Assembly (NCBI GenBank): GCA_964460185.1
Contig: CAYWTM010000142.1
Location: 1-7,938, forward strand
Direction of reading: 5' to 3'
DNA: 7,938 bases
From: JAVJPJ01 sp040217295
GTDB taxonomy: Bacteria > Pseudomonadota > Alphaproteobacteria > Rhodobacterales > Rhodobacteraceae
Shown piece by piece: positions 1-6,494 of the stretch. Positions within the stretch are counted from its first letter, which is position 1, and every line of letters starts with the position of its first letter. The notes under the pieces were generated by a model, which did not search any database, was not told the DNA's origin, and was given only the letters and a program-made list of their open reading frames with translations. The position numbers were made by a program, and so were the translations under genes.

Positions 1-1
1 G

Positions 2-622
2 CCGGGCATGCTGGATGTGGCGTCCTACCGGTTGGCCACGCATCTGGGGCTGGCCTTTCTGATCCTGGCGCTGATCGCCTGGTTCGTGATGTCGCTTGGC
101 CGGGAGGAGGCCGCCTTGATGCAGGCGCGCCGAGACGGCGACCGCAAGCTCAAGGGGATGGCCACGGGTCTGTTGCACCTGACATTCCTGCAGATCCTTG
201 TGGGAGCCCTGGTGGCGGGGATCGACGCCGGGCGCGGGTATATCGACTGGCCGCTGATGGCCGGAGGCTTCACGCCGCCCAACATGTGGGTGCTGGAGCC
301 CGCCTGGCGCAACCTGTTCGAGAATGACGGCACCGTGCAGTTCATTCACCGGATGATCGGCTATGTCCTGTTCGCCTTCGGGGTCGGCGCCTGGGTCGTG
401 GCCCGGCGGTCGGCGCGTCTTGCGACCCGGCGGGCCTTTGACTGGATGGCCGTGATGATGTTCGGACAGATCGTTCTGGGGATCGTGACGGTTATGCATT
501 CGTCGCCCTGGTATATCGCGATCTGGCACCAGTTGGGCGCAGTGGCGTTGATCACCTTGATCCTGCGCGCGCGATTCTTGTCGATCTATCCGCTTCCCCA
601 ATCCGTGAAGGCTCAATCATGA
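2..622 (+). CDS. ctaA: Heme A synthase (CtaA/COX15), C-terminal part, 5' end outside window
   Basis: This integral membrane enzyme oxidises the C8 methyl group of heme O to the formyl group of heme A, which is needed for aa3-type cytochrome c oxidase. The open frame runs to the left window edge, and family members are about 350-390 residues, so only the last ~206 residues are visible. Counting from the Met codon at 8, which is internal and not the start, conserved histidines lie at residue 12 (RLATHLGLAF), residue 114 (FIHRMIGY) and residue 174 (IWHQLGA). The last two are the heme-ligand-type histidines of the second four-helix half. The motif GYIDWPLMAGGF near residues 77-88 is typical of the COX15 branch. 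About five hydrophobic helices are visible (near 12-30, 52-71, 113-132, 145-164 and 169-187). The stop overlaps the next gene's start (ATGA), which suggests translational coupling. Confidence 0.95.
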   Translation, partial: PGMLDVASYRLATHLGLAFLILALIAWFVMSLGREEAALMQARRDGDRKLKGMATGLLHLTFLQILVGALVAGIDAGRGYIDWPLMAGGFTPPNMWVLEPAWRNLFENDGTVQFIHRMIGYVLFAFGVGAWVVARRSARLATRRAFDWMAVMMFGQIVLGIVTVMHSSPWYIAIWHQLGAVALITLILRARFLSIYPLPQSVKAQS

Positions 623-2088
623 CGGCGTTATCCGACCTGCTGGCGTTCCAGCGCGAGACCCAGGCCCTGTCGCAGGTGATGATGCGCCTTGGCTGGGATC
701 AGGAGACCATGATGCCACGCGGATCGGCCATGCAGCGCGGCGAGGAAATGGCCGCGCTGGAGGGGGTGTTGCATGCGCGGCGCACGGATCCCCGTGTGGG
801 CGAGTGGCTGGCCGCGGCCATGCCCGAAACCGAGGCCGATCATGCCCATATCCGACTGATCGGGCGCAGCTACGCGCGGGCGCAGAAAATCCCGGCGCGC
901 CTGGCATCCGAGATCGCGCGCGTGACATCGGTGTCGCAAGGCGTCTGGGCCGAGGCGCGCAAGGCCGAGGATGCTGCGGGCTTCTTGCCGACGCTGTCGC
1001 AGGTGATCGCGTTGCGGCGCGAAGAGGCCACGGCGCTGGCCGATGGGGGAGACCCCTATGACGCGCTGCTGGAAGATTATGAGCCCGGTATCACCGGCGC
1101 TGAAATTGCCGCGGTGTTCGACCGGATGCGCCCCCGGCTCGTGGCGTTGCGCGAACGGGTCCTGGCGGGCCCGCCCGGCCCGAAGATGACCGGCCATTTC
1201 CCGAGGGCCGAACAGCTGGCGCTGGCCGAAGACCTGGCGCGCGCCTTTGGCTATGACATGACGCGCGGTCGGATCGATCTGGCCGTGCATCCGTTTTCAT
1301 CGGGATCGGGCGATGATGTCCGGATCACGACCCGGGTCGACGAGACCGACCCCCTCGGGGCGCTCTACTCGACGATCCACGAGGTCGGCCACGCCTGCTA
1401 CGAGCTGAACGTTTCGCCGGATTATGGCCTTAGCGTTCTGGGGCAGGGCGTGTCGATGGGCGTGCATGAAAGCCAGAGCCGGATCTACGAGAACCAGTTG
1501 GCCCGCTCACCTGCATTTTGCGAGTGGCTGTACGGGCGCATGGTCGATCGGTTCGGGGCGCTGTCGGTCAATGGGCCCGAGGATTTTGCCCGTGCCATCA
1601 ATCACGTGGCGTCGGGCTATATCCGGACCGAGGCCGACGAGGTGCATTACAACCTGCATATCATGCTGCGCTTTGACCTGGAACGGGCGGTCATCAAGGG
1701 CGATCTTGCCGTGTCTGATCTGGAAGCGGCCTGGAACGACAGGTTCGAGGCGGATTTCGGAGTTGCCGTGGACAGGCCGTCGAACGGGCTCATGCAAGAT
1801 GTGCACTGGCCCGTCGGGCTGATGGGATATTTCCCGACCTACAGCCTTGGCAATGTCTATGCCGGTTGCCTGCACGAGGCCTTGCGGCGGGATCTGCCGG
1901 GGTTGGATGACCAGTTGGCTGCAGGGGATCTGACGGCGGCCACCGGATGGCTGAAGGACAAGGTCCAGACCCATGGCGGCCTGCGCGACCCGCAAGACAC
2001 GATCCGCCACGCGACCGGGGCCGCGATCAGCGAAGCGCCGCTGCTGGAGTATCTCGATGCCAAGTTCGGAGCGCTGTATCCCGCCTGA
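619..2088 (+). CDS. M32 family (Taq-type) metallocarboxypeptidase
   Basis: This is a cytoplasmic metal-dependent carboxypeptidase that releases C-terminal residues from peptides with broad specificity. Its 489 residues match the usual ~490-510 of the family. All M32 signature motifs are visible in order: HPF at 224-226, DVRITT at 233-238 (DxRxT), the metal-binding HEVGH at 254-258, HESQ at 283-286 with E284 as the third metal ligand, IRTEAD at 335-340 and GLMQDVHW at 390-397. No signal peptide or membrane segment is seen; the protein should be largely helical. The ATG start shares bases with the ctaA stop (ATGA), fixing it as the likely start. The link to heme A synthase is probably positional (shared transcript) rather than functional. 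The gene ends 18 bases before the convergent crotonase gene. The cellular role is likely peptide recycling, which is inference. Confidence 0.95.
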   Translation: MTALSDLLAFQRETQALSQVMMRLGWDQETMMPRGSAMQRGEEMAALEGVLHARRTDPRVGEWLAAAMPETEADHAHIRLIGRSYARAQKIPARLASEIARVTSVSQGVWAEARKAEDAAGFLPTLSQVIALRREEATALADGGDPYDALLEDYEPGITGAEIAAVFDRMRPRLVALRERVLAGPPGPKMTGHFPRAEQLALAEDLARAFGYDMTRGRIDLAVHPFSSGSGDDVRITTRVDETDPLGALYSTIHEVGHACYELNVSPDYGLSVLGQGVSMGVHESQSRIYENQLARSPAFCEWLYGRMVDRFGALSVNGPEDFARAINHVASGYIRTEADEVHYNLHIMLRFDLERAVIKGDLAVSDLEAAWNDRFEADFGVAVDRPSNGLMQDVHWPVGLMGYFPTYSLGNVYAGCLHEALRRDLPGLDDQLAAGDLTAATGWLKDKVQTHGGLRDPQDTIRHATGAAISEAPLLEYLDAKFGALYPA

Positions 2089-2106
2089 TGCGCGCCAAGA
2101 CGCCGG

Positions 2107-2910
2107 TCAGCTGTCTTGCGACCAACCGGGGCTGCGTTTTTCCAGAAAGGCTTCGATACCCTCGTTCGTGTCGGTGTCGAGCATGTTCTCGACCATGACC
2201 GCGCCAGTCAGCTCGTAGGCCTGGTCGAGCGGCAGGGGCAGTTGATCGTAGAAGGCCCGTTTGCCGATCCGAACGGCGGAGCCGAGCTTGCCGGCGATAT
2301 GATCGGCCAGTGCGTGCGTTGCCGCCTCAAGCTCGTGGGCAGGCACCACGCGGTTGACCAGCCCGATTTCACGCGCGCGCGCGGCGGTGATGAATTCGCC
2401 CGTCACCAGCATCTCGAACACCTGCTTGCGCGGCGCGTTGCGCGACAGCGCAACCATGGGGGTCGAGCAAAACAGCCCGATATTGACGCCATTCACGCCA
2501 AAGCGGCAATCCTCGGCGGCGACAGCGAGATCGCACGAGGCCACCAGTTGGCACCCTGCGGCCGTCGCGATTCCATGGGTCTGGGCAATGACCGGTTGGG
2601 GCAGCCTGGGGATCATCTGCATCATGGCCGAACACCGATCGAACAGATCCCCGATCGCCGCAGCGCCGCCATCGGCGGCCTGCCGCTTGGCCTGCATTTC
2701 CTTCAGGTCGTGGCCGGCGCAAAACGCCTTGCCCATGCCGGACAGAACAACCACGCGTTGCGTGCGCGACTGCATCAGATCAGTGAACTGCGCGCTCAGC
2801 GCGGCCAGCATCGCATCGGACAACGCGTTGAGCCGACCCGGTGCGTTCATCGTCAGATGGGTGACAGAACCGCGATCTTCGCGGATCACGAGGTCTTCGG
2901 TCATGGTCAT
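2107..2910 (-). CDS. Crotonase-fold protein (enoyl-CoA hydratase/isomerase family, ECHDC3-like)
   Basis: A 267-residue member of the enoyl-CoA hydratase/isomerase superfamily, expected to bind acyl-CoA in the cytoplasm. The fold is shown by the NALSDAM segment (28-34), the oxyanion-hole segment FCAGHDL (63-69) and the second conserved segment around GIATAAGCQLVASCDLAV (113-130). The stretch GVNIGLFCSTP (141-151) and the C-terminal KRAFYDQL and EGIEAFLEKRSPGW resemble mitochondrial ECHDC3 rather than classical hydratases. Where rat mitochondrial hydratase has catalytic Glu144 this protein has Gln (Q121). Where it has Glu164 this protein has Gly (G141). Classical hydratase activity is therefore doubtful; the family is often annotated simply as enoyl-CoA hydratase. 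The start at 2910 is preceded by GGGAG with an 8-base spacer; a second Met two codons downstream is an alternative. It is divergent from a PaaI-type thioesterase gene, hinting at a common acyl-CoA role. Confidence 0.85.
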   Translation of the reverse strand: MTMTEDLVIREDRGSVTHLTMNAPGRLNALSDAMLAALSAQFTDLMQSRTQRVVVLSGMGKAFCAGHDLKEMQAKRQAADGGAAAIGDLFDRCSAMMQMIPRLPQPVIAQTHGIATAAGCQLVASCDLAVAAEDCRFGVNGVNIGLFCSTPMVALSRNAPRKQVFEMLVTGEFITAARAREIGLVNRVVPAHELEAATHALADHIAGKLGSAVRIGKRAFYDQLPLPLDQAYELTGAVMVENMLDTDTNEGIEAFLEKRSPGWSQDS

Positions 2911-3000
2911 CGCTGGTTCTCCCGGTTAGGTTCAGCCCCGCAACACGCGCCGAACGGTGCCAGTCTATAACGGCTTGGCCGCGGCAGGGAAGGGAGGGCC
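2911..3000. promoter_or_regulatory. Divergent intergenic region between crotonase and thioesterase genes
   Basis: These 90 bases must hold the 5' signals for two divergent genes if both are transcribed from here. Visible signals are the minus-strand Shine-Dalgarno GGGAG before the crotonase start, and the purine-rich AGGGAGGG at 2991-2998 before the thioesterase start. A TATAAC hexamer at 2966-2971 on the plus strand (TATAGA on the minus strand in the same place) could be a -10 element. I see no convincing -35 partner at the right distance on either strand, so the promoter call is tentative. Confidence 0.3.
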
Positions 3001-3426
3001 ATGATGCCGGTAGTAATGGACATAGCAGCGCTGCATGCGTTTCTGGCGGAGGCTTTCCCCCAGGTTGCCGATGATTTCGTCGTCGAAGACGTGGCCGAAA
3101 ACGCCATACGGGTCCGCATGCGGGTGGGTGAACGCCACCTCAGGCCCGGGGGCACGATATCGGGACCGTCGATGTTCAGCCTGGCGGACGTCTCGGTATA
3201 CCTGGGCATTCTGGCAATGATCGGCCCAAAGGCACTGGCCGTGACCACCAGTTGCAGCATCGATTTCATGCGCAAACCGGCGGCTGCGACCGACCTGATC
3301 TGCGAGTGCCGCCTTTTGAAGCTTGGCCGGGTTCTGGCGGTGGGCGATTGCCTGATCTATTCGGAAGGCATGGCGGCACCTGTTGCACGCGCCTCGATGA
3401 CCTACTCGATCCCGCCCGAAGGTTGA
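3001..3426 (+). CDS. PaaI-family hotdog-fold acyl-CoA thioesterase
   Basis: A small (141-residue) cytoplasmic protein of the PaaI/YbgC-like hotdog thioesterase family, which hydrolyses acyl-CoA thioesters to free acid and CoA. The characteristic segment HLRPGGTISGPSMFSLAD lies at residues 46-63: the Gly-rich turn leads into the central hotdog helix. D63 occupies the position of the catalytic acidic residue in PaaI-type enzymes. The following strands, including SCSIDFMRKP (84-93), fit the fold, and the length is typical of the family. The natural substrate cannot be read from the sequence. Start choice: AGGGAGGG at 2991-2998 sits only 2 bases from the first ATG and 5 bases from the second (3004), so the real start may be 3004; another Met at 3016 is less well placed. 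The gene is divergent from the crotonase gene and is followed by the rplM promoter region. Confidence 0.87.
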   Translation: MMPVVMDIAALHAFLAEAFPQVADDFVVEDVAENAIRVRMRVGERHLRPGGTISGPSMFSLADVSVYLGILAMIGPKALAVTTSCSIDFMRKPAAATDLICECRLLKLGRVLAVGDCLIYSEGMAAPVARASMTYSIPPEG

Positions 3427-3479
3427 GCCATGTGTCAGGGTCGGCACGGGCGGCGGCTGATCCGACGCAAAATGGCTTG

Positions 3480-3540
3480 GGGTAAAATAATACCTCAAAC
3501 ATAAGACATTGTTTTTACACCACTTGTTCAGATTAACCCC
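3480..3540. promoter_or_regulatory. AT-rich island upstream of the rplM promoter (UP-element-like)
   Basis: By hand count 40 of the 60 bases from 3481 to 3540 are A or T (about 67%), against roughly 35-40% AT in the surrounding genes. The island ends next to the -35 hexamer of the rplM promoter, where AT-rich UP elements contact the RNA polymerase alpha subunit at ribosomal promoters. It also contains the short dyad GGTA/TACC around 3481-3494. A second, weaker promoter cannot be excluded. The function is inferred from position and composition. Confidence 0.4.
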
Positions 3541-3542
3541 CC

Positions 3543-3570
3543 TTGACGTGGCGCGGGAAATGGCTAAAAC
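3543..3570 (+). promoter_or_regulatory. Sigma70-type promoter of the rplM-rpsI operon
   Basis: TTGACG at 3543-3548 is a near-consensus -35 element. It is followed after 16 bases by TAAAAC at 3565-3570 (or after 15 bases by CTAAAA at 3564-3569) as the -10 element. The sequence just after the -10 (CACGCC) is GC-rich, like discriminators of promoters under stringent (ppGpp) control. The predicted transcription start is near 3576-3578, giving an rplM leader of about 90 bases. It is the best promoter match in the 242-base gap before rplM. Confidence 0.6.
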
Positions 3571-3582
3571 CACGCCATCCGG

Positions 3583-3600
3583 GAGGGGCATGTGCCCCTC
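3583..3600 (+). promoter_or_regulatory. Hairpin at the 5' end of the rplM-rpsI leader
   Basis: GAGGGGC (3583-3589) pairs perfectly with GCCCCTC (3594-3600) around a 4-base loop ATGT, and G-T wobbles at 3581-3582/3601-3602 can extend the stem. With the predicted transcription start near 3577, this hairpin would sit within about 6 bases of the mRNA 5' end. The T-run that follows is short (TTTGTCATT), so it is a poor intrinsic terminator. It could stabilise the mRNA, act as an attenuator, or be part of a ribosomal-protein binding site. The pairing is seen; the role is inference. Confidence 0.5.
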
Positions 3601-3668
3601 TTTGTCATTCTGGCCGGGTGTTGGCGAAAGTTCGTCGACGCAAGCCCGCCCCCGAAAGGACCAAGAAC

Positions 3669-4130
3669 ATGAAAACCTTTTCTGCCACGCCGGCGGATAT
3701 CGACAAGCAGTGGATCGTGATCGACGCCGAGGGCGTTGTTCTGGGCCGTCTCGCCTCGATCATCGCCATGCGGCTGCGCGGCAAGCACAAGCCGTCCTTC
3801 ACACCGTCCATGGACATGGGTGACAACGTCATCGTCATCAACGCCGAAAAGGTGCAGGTGACCGGCGACAAGCGCAACAAGCCCAACTACTGGCACACCG
3901 GTTATCCGGGCGGGATCAAGTCGCGCACGACCGGCCAGATCCTGGAAGGCGCGTATCCCGAACGCGTGGTCATGCAGGCCGTCAAGCGCATGCTGCCCGG
4001 CGGCCCGCTGAGCCGCAAGCAGATGACCAACCTGCGCGTCTATGCCGGCACCGAGCACCCGCATGAGGCACAATCGCCCACCGTCCTGGACGTCAAGTCC
4101 ATGAACCCCAAAAACACCCGGAGCGCATAA
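3669..4130 (+). CDS. rplM: 50S ribosomal protein L13
   Basis: A structural protein of the large ribosomal subunit that binds 23S rRNA early in 50S assembly. The 153-residue product starts MKTFSATPADIDKQW and aligns throughout with bacterial L13: VLGRLAS, LRGKHKPSFTPSMDMGD, VIVINAEKVQVTGDK, VKRMLPGGPL and VYAGTEHPHEAQSPTVLDV. A short extra C-terminal tail (KSMNPKNTRSA) makes it about 11 residues longer than the E. coli protein. The start at 3669 is chosen because the family begins MKTF and because AAAGGA lies at 3655-3660 with an 8-base spacer. The frame stays open upstream to 3543, but that part is the promoter and leader. rpsI begins 3 bases after the stop, the standard bacterial rplM-rpsI operon. 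Autoregulation by L13 is known in other bacteria, but no binding site can be proven here. Confidence 0.98.
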   Translation: MKTFSATPADIDKQWIVIDAEGVVLGRLASIIAMRLRGKHKPSFTPSMDMGDNVIVINAEKVQVTGDKRNKPNYWHTGYPGGIKSRTTGQILEGAYPERVVMQAVKRMLPGGPLSRKQMTNLRVYAGTEHPHEAQSPTVLDVKSMNPKNTRSA

Positions 4131-4133
4131 CCC

Positions 4134-4631
4134 ATGGCCGAGACTCTCACTTCGCTCGATGAGCTGAAAGGTGCCGTGGACGGGGCCGATGCGCCCGCCA
4201 CCATGGCAATGGACACCACCCCGCGTGAACCCGTGCGCGACGCGCTTGGCCGCTCTTACGCGACCGGCAAGCGCAAGGACGCGGTCGCCCGCGTCTGGAT
4301 CAAGCCAGGTTCCGGCAAGGTAATCGTGAATGGCAAGGACATGTCGGCGTATTTCGCCCGTCCGGTTCTGCAGATGATCCTGCGCCAGCCGTTCACCGTC
4401 GCTGGTGTCGACAATGAATTCGACGTGATGGCCACCGTGAAGGGTGGCGGTCTGTCGGGTCAGGCCGGTGCGGTCAAGCACGGCATCTCCAAGGCGCTGC
4501 AGCTGTATGAACCGTCCCTGCGGGGCGCGCTGAAGGCGGCAGGTTTCCTGACCCGCGACAGCCGCGTCGTGGAACGCAAGAAGTTCGGCCGCGCCAAGGC
4601 CCGCAAGAGCTTCCAGTTCTCCAAGCGCTGA
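4134..4631 (+). CDS. rpsI: 30S ribosomal protein S9
   Basis: A small-subunit protein of the 30S head whose C-terminal tail reaches towards the P-site tRNA. The conserved S9 core starts near residue 42 (YATGKRKDAVARVWIKPGSG) and includes VKGGGLSGQAGAVKHGISKAL (103-123), FLTRDSRVVERKKFG (138-152) and the invariant C-terminal SKR. At 165 residues it is about 35 longer than E. coli S9, because of an N-terminal extension (1-41) rich in Ala, Asp and Glu, as usual for alphaproteobacterial S9. It is translated from ATG at 4134 with GGAG at 4120-4123, inside the end of rplM, and a 10-base spacer. It forms an operon with rplM and is followed by an intrinsic terminator. Confidence 0.98.
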   Translation: MAETLTSLDELKGAVDGADAPATMAMDTTPREPVRDALGRSYATGKRKDAVARVWIKPGSGKVIVNGKDMSAYFARPVLQMILRQPFTVAGVDNEFDVMATVKGGGLSGQAGAVKHGISKALQLYEPSLRGALKAAGFLTRDSRVVERKKFGRAKARKSFQFSKR

Positions 4632-4654
4632 TACGATCTTCGGTTTCGCGATCA

Positions 4655-4683
4655 GGGCCGCCCTCGGGTGGCCCTTTTCTTTT
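4655..4683 (+). terminator. Rho-independent terminator of rplM-rpsI
   Basis: GGGCCGCC (4655-4662) pairs with GGTGGCCC (4667-4674), 8 base pairs including one G-T wobble, around the 4-base loop CTCG. It is followed directly by TTTTCTTTT (4675-4683). A4654 can also pair with T4675. It lies 23 bases after the rpsI stop codon, a textbook intrinsic terminator separating the ribosomal operon from the ABC transporter genes. Confidence 0.92.
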
Positions 4684-4722
4684 GCAAACCGACGCGGGCC
4701 GCGCTTTTTCCGAAGGCGGACA

Positions 4723-4763
4723 AGGCGCTTGTCGCCTCGGGCCTCGCAATTCGCTTGCGGGGC
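4723..4763 (+). promoter_or_regulatory. Two consecutive hairpins upstream of the ABC transporter operon
   Basis: The first hairpin is AGGCG (4723-4727), loop CTTGT, CGCCT (4733-4737). The second is a 9-bp stem: GCCTCGCAA (4741-4749), loop TTCGC, TTGCGGGGC (4755-4763), with one G-T wobble. There is no T-run after either, so they are not standard terminators. They lie between the rpsI terminator and the first permease gene and could be part of that operon's leader RNA or a backup structure behind the terminator. No convincing promoter hexamers are visible in 4684-4815. The pairing is seen; the function is unknown. Confidence 0.4.
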
Positions 4764-4815
4764 GCATCGGAAATTAGCATCGTGACCACGGGACGCGAAA
4801 AGGATTGCGCACGAC

Positions 4816-5697
4816 GTGAGTACCCGGTTCGGAAAGGCCATGCGGAGCGAGGCAGGCAAGGGGTTGAGCCTTGTATCGCCGACGCTGACATATGCGCTGC
4901 TGTTGCTGGCCGCACCCTTGCTGATGATCGTGGCCTTCAGTTTCTGGACGCAGAACTTTCTGACCATCGACCGCACCTTCACGCTGGATAACTACCGCGA
5001 GGCGCTGACCGATCCCCTGTACCGGGAACTGATGTTGCGATCCCTGAAAATCTCGGGGGCGGTGACCTTTTTCACGGTGCTTCTGGCGTTTCCCATTGCT
5101 TATTTCATCAGCTTTCATGTCCGCCCGGACCGCAAATCCCTGTGGCTGTTCCTGATCACCATTCCGTTCTGGACCAGCTACCTGATACGCGTATTCTTGT
5201 GGCGTGTGATCCTGGCCTTTGACGGCCCTGTCAACGGCACCCTCATGGGGCTTGGCATCATCGACCAGCCTCTGGGGTGGATCTTGTACAACGCAAACGC
5301 GGTCATCATCACGCTGGCCCATGCCTTTGCGCCGTTCGCGATCTTGCCGATTTTCGTGAGCCTCGAGAAAATCGACCGGTCCTTGCTGGAGGCCGCGCGC
5401 GATCTGGGCGAAAGCCGGGCGATGACCTTTTTGCGGGTGACGCTGCCATTGGCGATGCCGGGGGTTCTGGCCGCGATCTTGATCGTTTTCATCCCGACGG
5501 TGGGCGATTACGTCACCCCGCGCCTGGTGGGCGGATCCGGGGGGACGATGATTTCCAACATGATCTACGCGCAGATCTTTGATCTCAACGACCGGCCCAT
5601 GGGGGCCACCCTTGCGGTCTGCGCCATGGCATTGGTCGGCACCGTGGCGGTCGGTCTGATCGTGGTGACACGTCGCTGGACGGGGCCGCGAGGATGA
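4816..5697 (+). CDS. potB: ABC transporter permease, PotB-type (spermidine/putrescine class)
   Basis: An inner-membrane permease subunit of a type I ABC importer in the polyamine (PotB) class, 293 residues. About six membrane helices are visible (near 20-42, 78-100, 108-133, 160-182, 210-232 and 263-284). The cytoplasmic EAA loop that docks with the ATPase is EAARDLG at 192-198, followed by LPLAMPG at 210-216. VGDYVTPRLVGG (229-240) is typical of PotB-like permeases. The start is uncertain: GTG at 4816 has AGGA at 4801-4804 with an 11-base spacer, while ATG at 4840 has GGAAAGG almost adjacent (2-base spacer); both give a complete transporter domain. It is the first gene of a three-gene operon and overlaps the next gene by 4 bases (ATGA). 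The substrate (putrescine, spermidine or another small organic cation) is inferred from family only. Confidence 0.85.
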   Translation: MSTRFGKAMRSEAGKGLSLVSPTLTYALLLLAAPLLMIVAFSFWTQNFLTIDRTFTLDNYREALTDPLYRELMLRSLKISGAVTFFTVLLAFPIAYFISFHVRPDRKSLWLFLITIPFWTSYLIRVFLWRVILAFDGPVNGTLMGLGIIDQPLGWILYNANAVIITLAHAFAPFAILPIFVSLEKIDRSLLEAARDLGESRAMTFLRVTLPLAMPGVLAAILIVFIPTVGDYVTPRLVGGSGGTMISNMIYAQIFDLNDRPMGATLAVCAMALVGTVAVGLIVVTRRWTGPRG

Positions 5698-6494
5698 ACG
5701 GGCTGAGGGCATATGCGGTCGTCTATCTGGTGTTCTTGTACGCGCCGATCGTCTTGCTGCCGCTTTTCGCGTTCAACGACGGCACGATCATTGCGTTCCC
5801 CCTGCAGGGCTTTACCACGCGCTGGTTCGTCGACCTGTTCAACACGCCCGCATTGCACGAGGCGACGCTGAATTCGCTGATCATTGCCGTCAGTGTCGCG
5901 ATCCTGTCGACGATCCTGGGCCTGTTCGCGGCGCGTGCGGCGTCGCGTTATTCCTTTCCGGGCAAGGGCGGGATCATCGGGTTCATCATGCTGCCGCTTG
6001 TCCTGCCCGAGGTTATCGTGGCGATCTCGCTGCTGCTGGTGCTGATGCAACTGGGGCTGGATACCGGAACCTGGTCGATCATCGCGGGCCACACGCTGAT
6101 CTGCACGCCCTTCGCGATTGCCATCCTGCAGGGCAGTTTCGCCAATATGGACCGCAGCCTGGAAGAGGCCTCGGTCGATCTGGGGGAAACGCCGTGGTCC
6201 ACCTTCCGACTGATCACGTTGCCATTGGTGATGCCGGGCATCGTGGCCTCGCTGTTGATCTGTTTCACGATATCGCTTGATGAATTCATCATCGCGTTTT
6301 TCCTGTCGGGCAACGAGCCGACCCTGCCGGTCTACCTGTGGGGCCAGTTGCGCTTTCCGGCGCGCCTGCCGGTTGTCATGGCGCTTGGCACGATCCTTGT
6401 GGTCTTGTCGGTCCTGTTGCTTGTCACAGCCGAGATGTTCCGCCGGCGCGGTTTGCGCCGGACCGGACAGAAGGACACCGGAGGGTTCTTGTGA
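5694..6494 (+). CDS. potC: ABC transporter permease, PotC-type (spermidine/putrescine class)
   Basis: The second inner-membrane permease of the importer, 266 residues, expected to pair with the preceding PotB-type protein to form the channel. About six membrane helices are seen (near 6-27, 59-80, 92-119, 128-147, 182-204 and 227-248). The EAA loop is EEASVDLG at 157-164, followed by LPLVMPG at 176-182. FTISLDEFIIAFFLSG (191-206) is a hallmark of PotC-like permeases, and FNDG (27-30) is the usual first periplasmic motif. The ATG lies in the overlap with the upstream stop (ATGA), and the stop overlaps the ATPase start (GTGA). This supports translational coupling and fixed subunit ratios. The Arg/Lys-rich C-terminus (RRRGLRRTGQK) fits a cytoplasmic end under the positive-inside rule. 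Confidence 0.87.
   Translation: MNGLRAYAVVYLVFLYAPIVLLPLFAFNDGTIIAFPLQGFTTRWFVDLFNTPALHEATLNSLIIAVSVAILSTILGLFAARAASRYSFPGKGGIIGFIMLPLVLPEVIVAISLLLVLMQLGLDTGTWSIIAGHTLICTPFAIAILQGSFANMDRSLEEASVDLGETPWSTFRLITLPLVMPGIVASLLICFTISLDEFIIAFFLSGNEPTLPVYLWGQLRFPARLPVVMALGTILVVLSVLLLVTAEMFRRRGLRRTGQKDTGGFL

Noticed and set aside
2116..2970. 284-codon plus-strand open frame opposite the crotonase gene
   Set aside because: It mirrors the minus-strand crotonase gene, which has clear family motifs; the plus-strand product (His/Arg/Gly-rich) shows none.
3543..3668. N-terminal extension of L13 from an upstream ATG
   Set aside because: The extra 42 residues would cover the promoter and leader hairpin. L13 proteins begin MKTF, and that Met at 3669 has its own Shine-Dalgarno.
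3564..4982. Long minus-strand open frame (472 codons) antisense to rplM and rpsI
   Set aside because: It lies opposite two certain ribosomal protein genes and runs through their promoter and terminator. Its product is rich in His, Arg and Gly with no recognisable domain. Such frames are common opposite GC-rich genes that rarely use codons producing antisense stops.
6338..6490. N-terminal extension of the ABC ATPase within the potC gene
   Set aside because: It would overlap potC by about 150 bases in another frame. The GTG at 6491 has GGAGGG at ideal spacing and gives the normal protein length.
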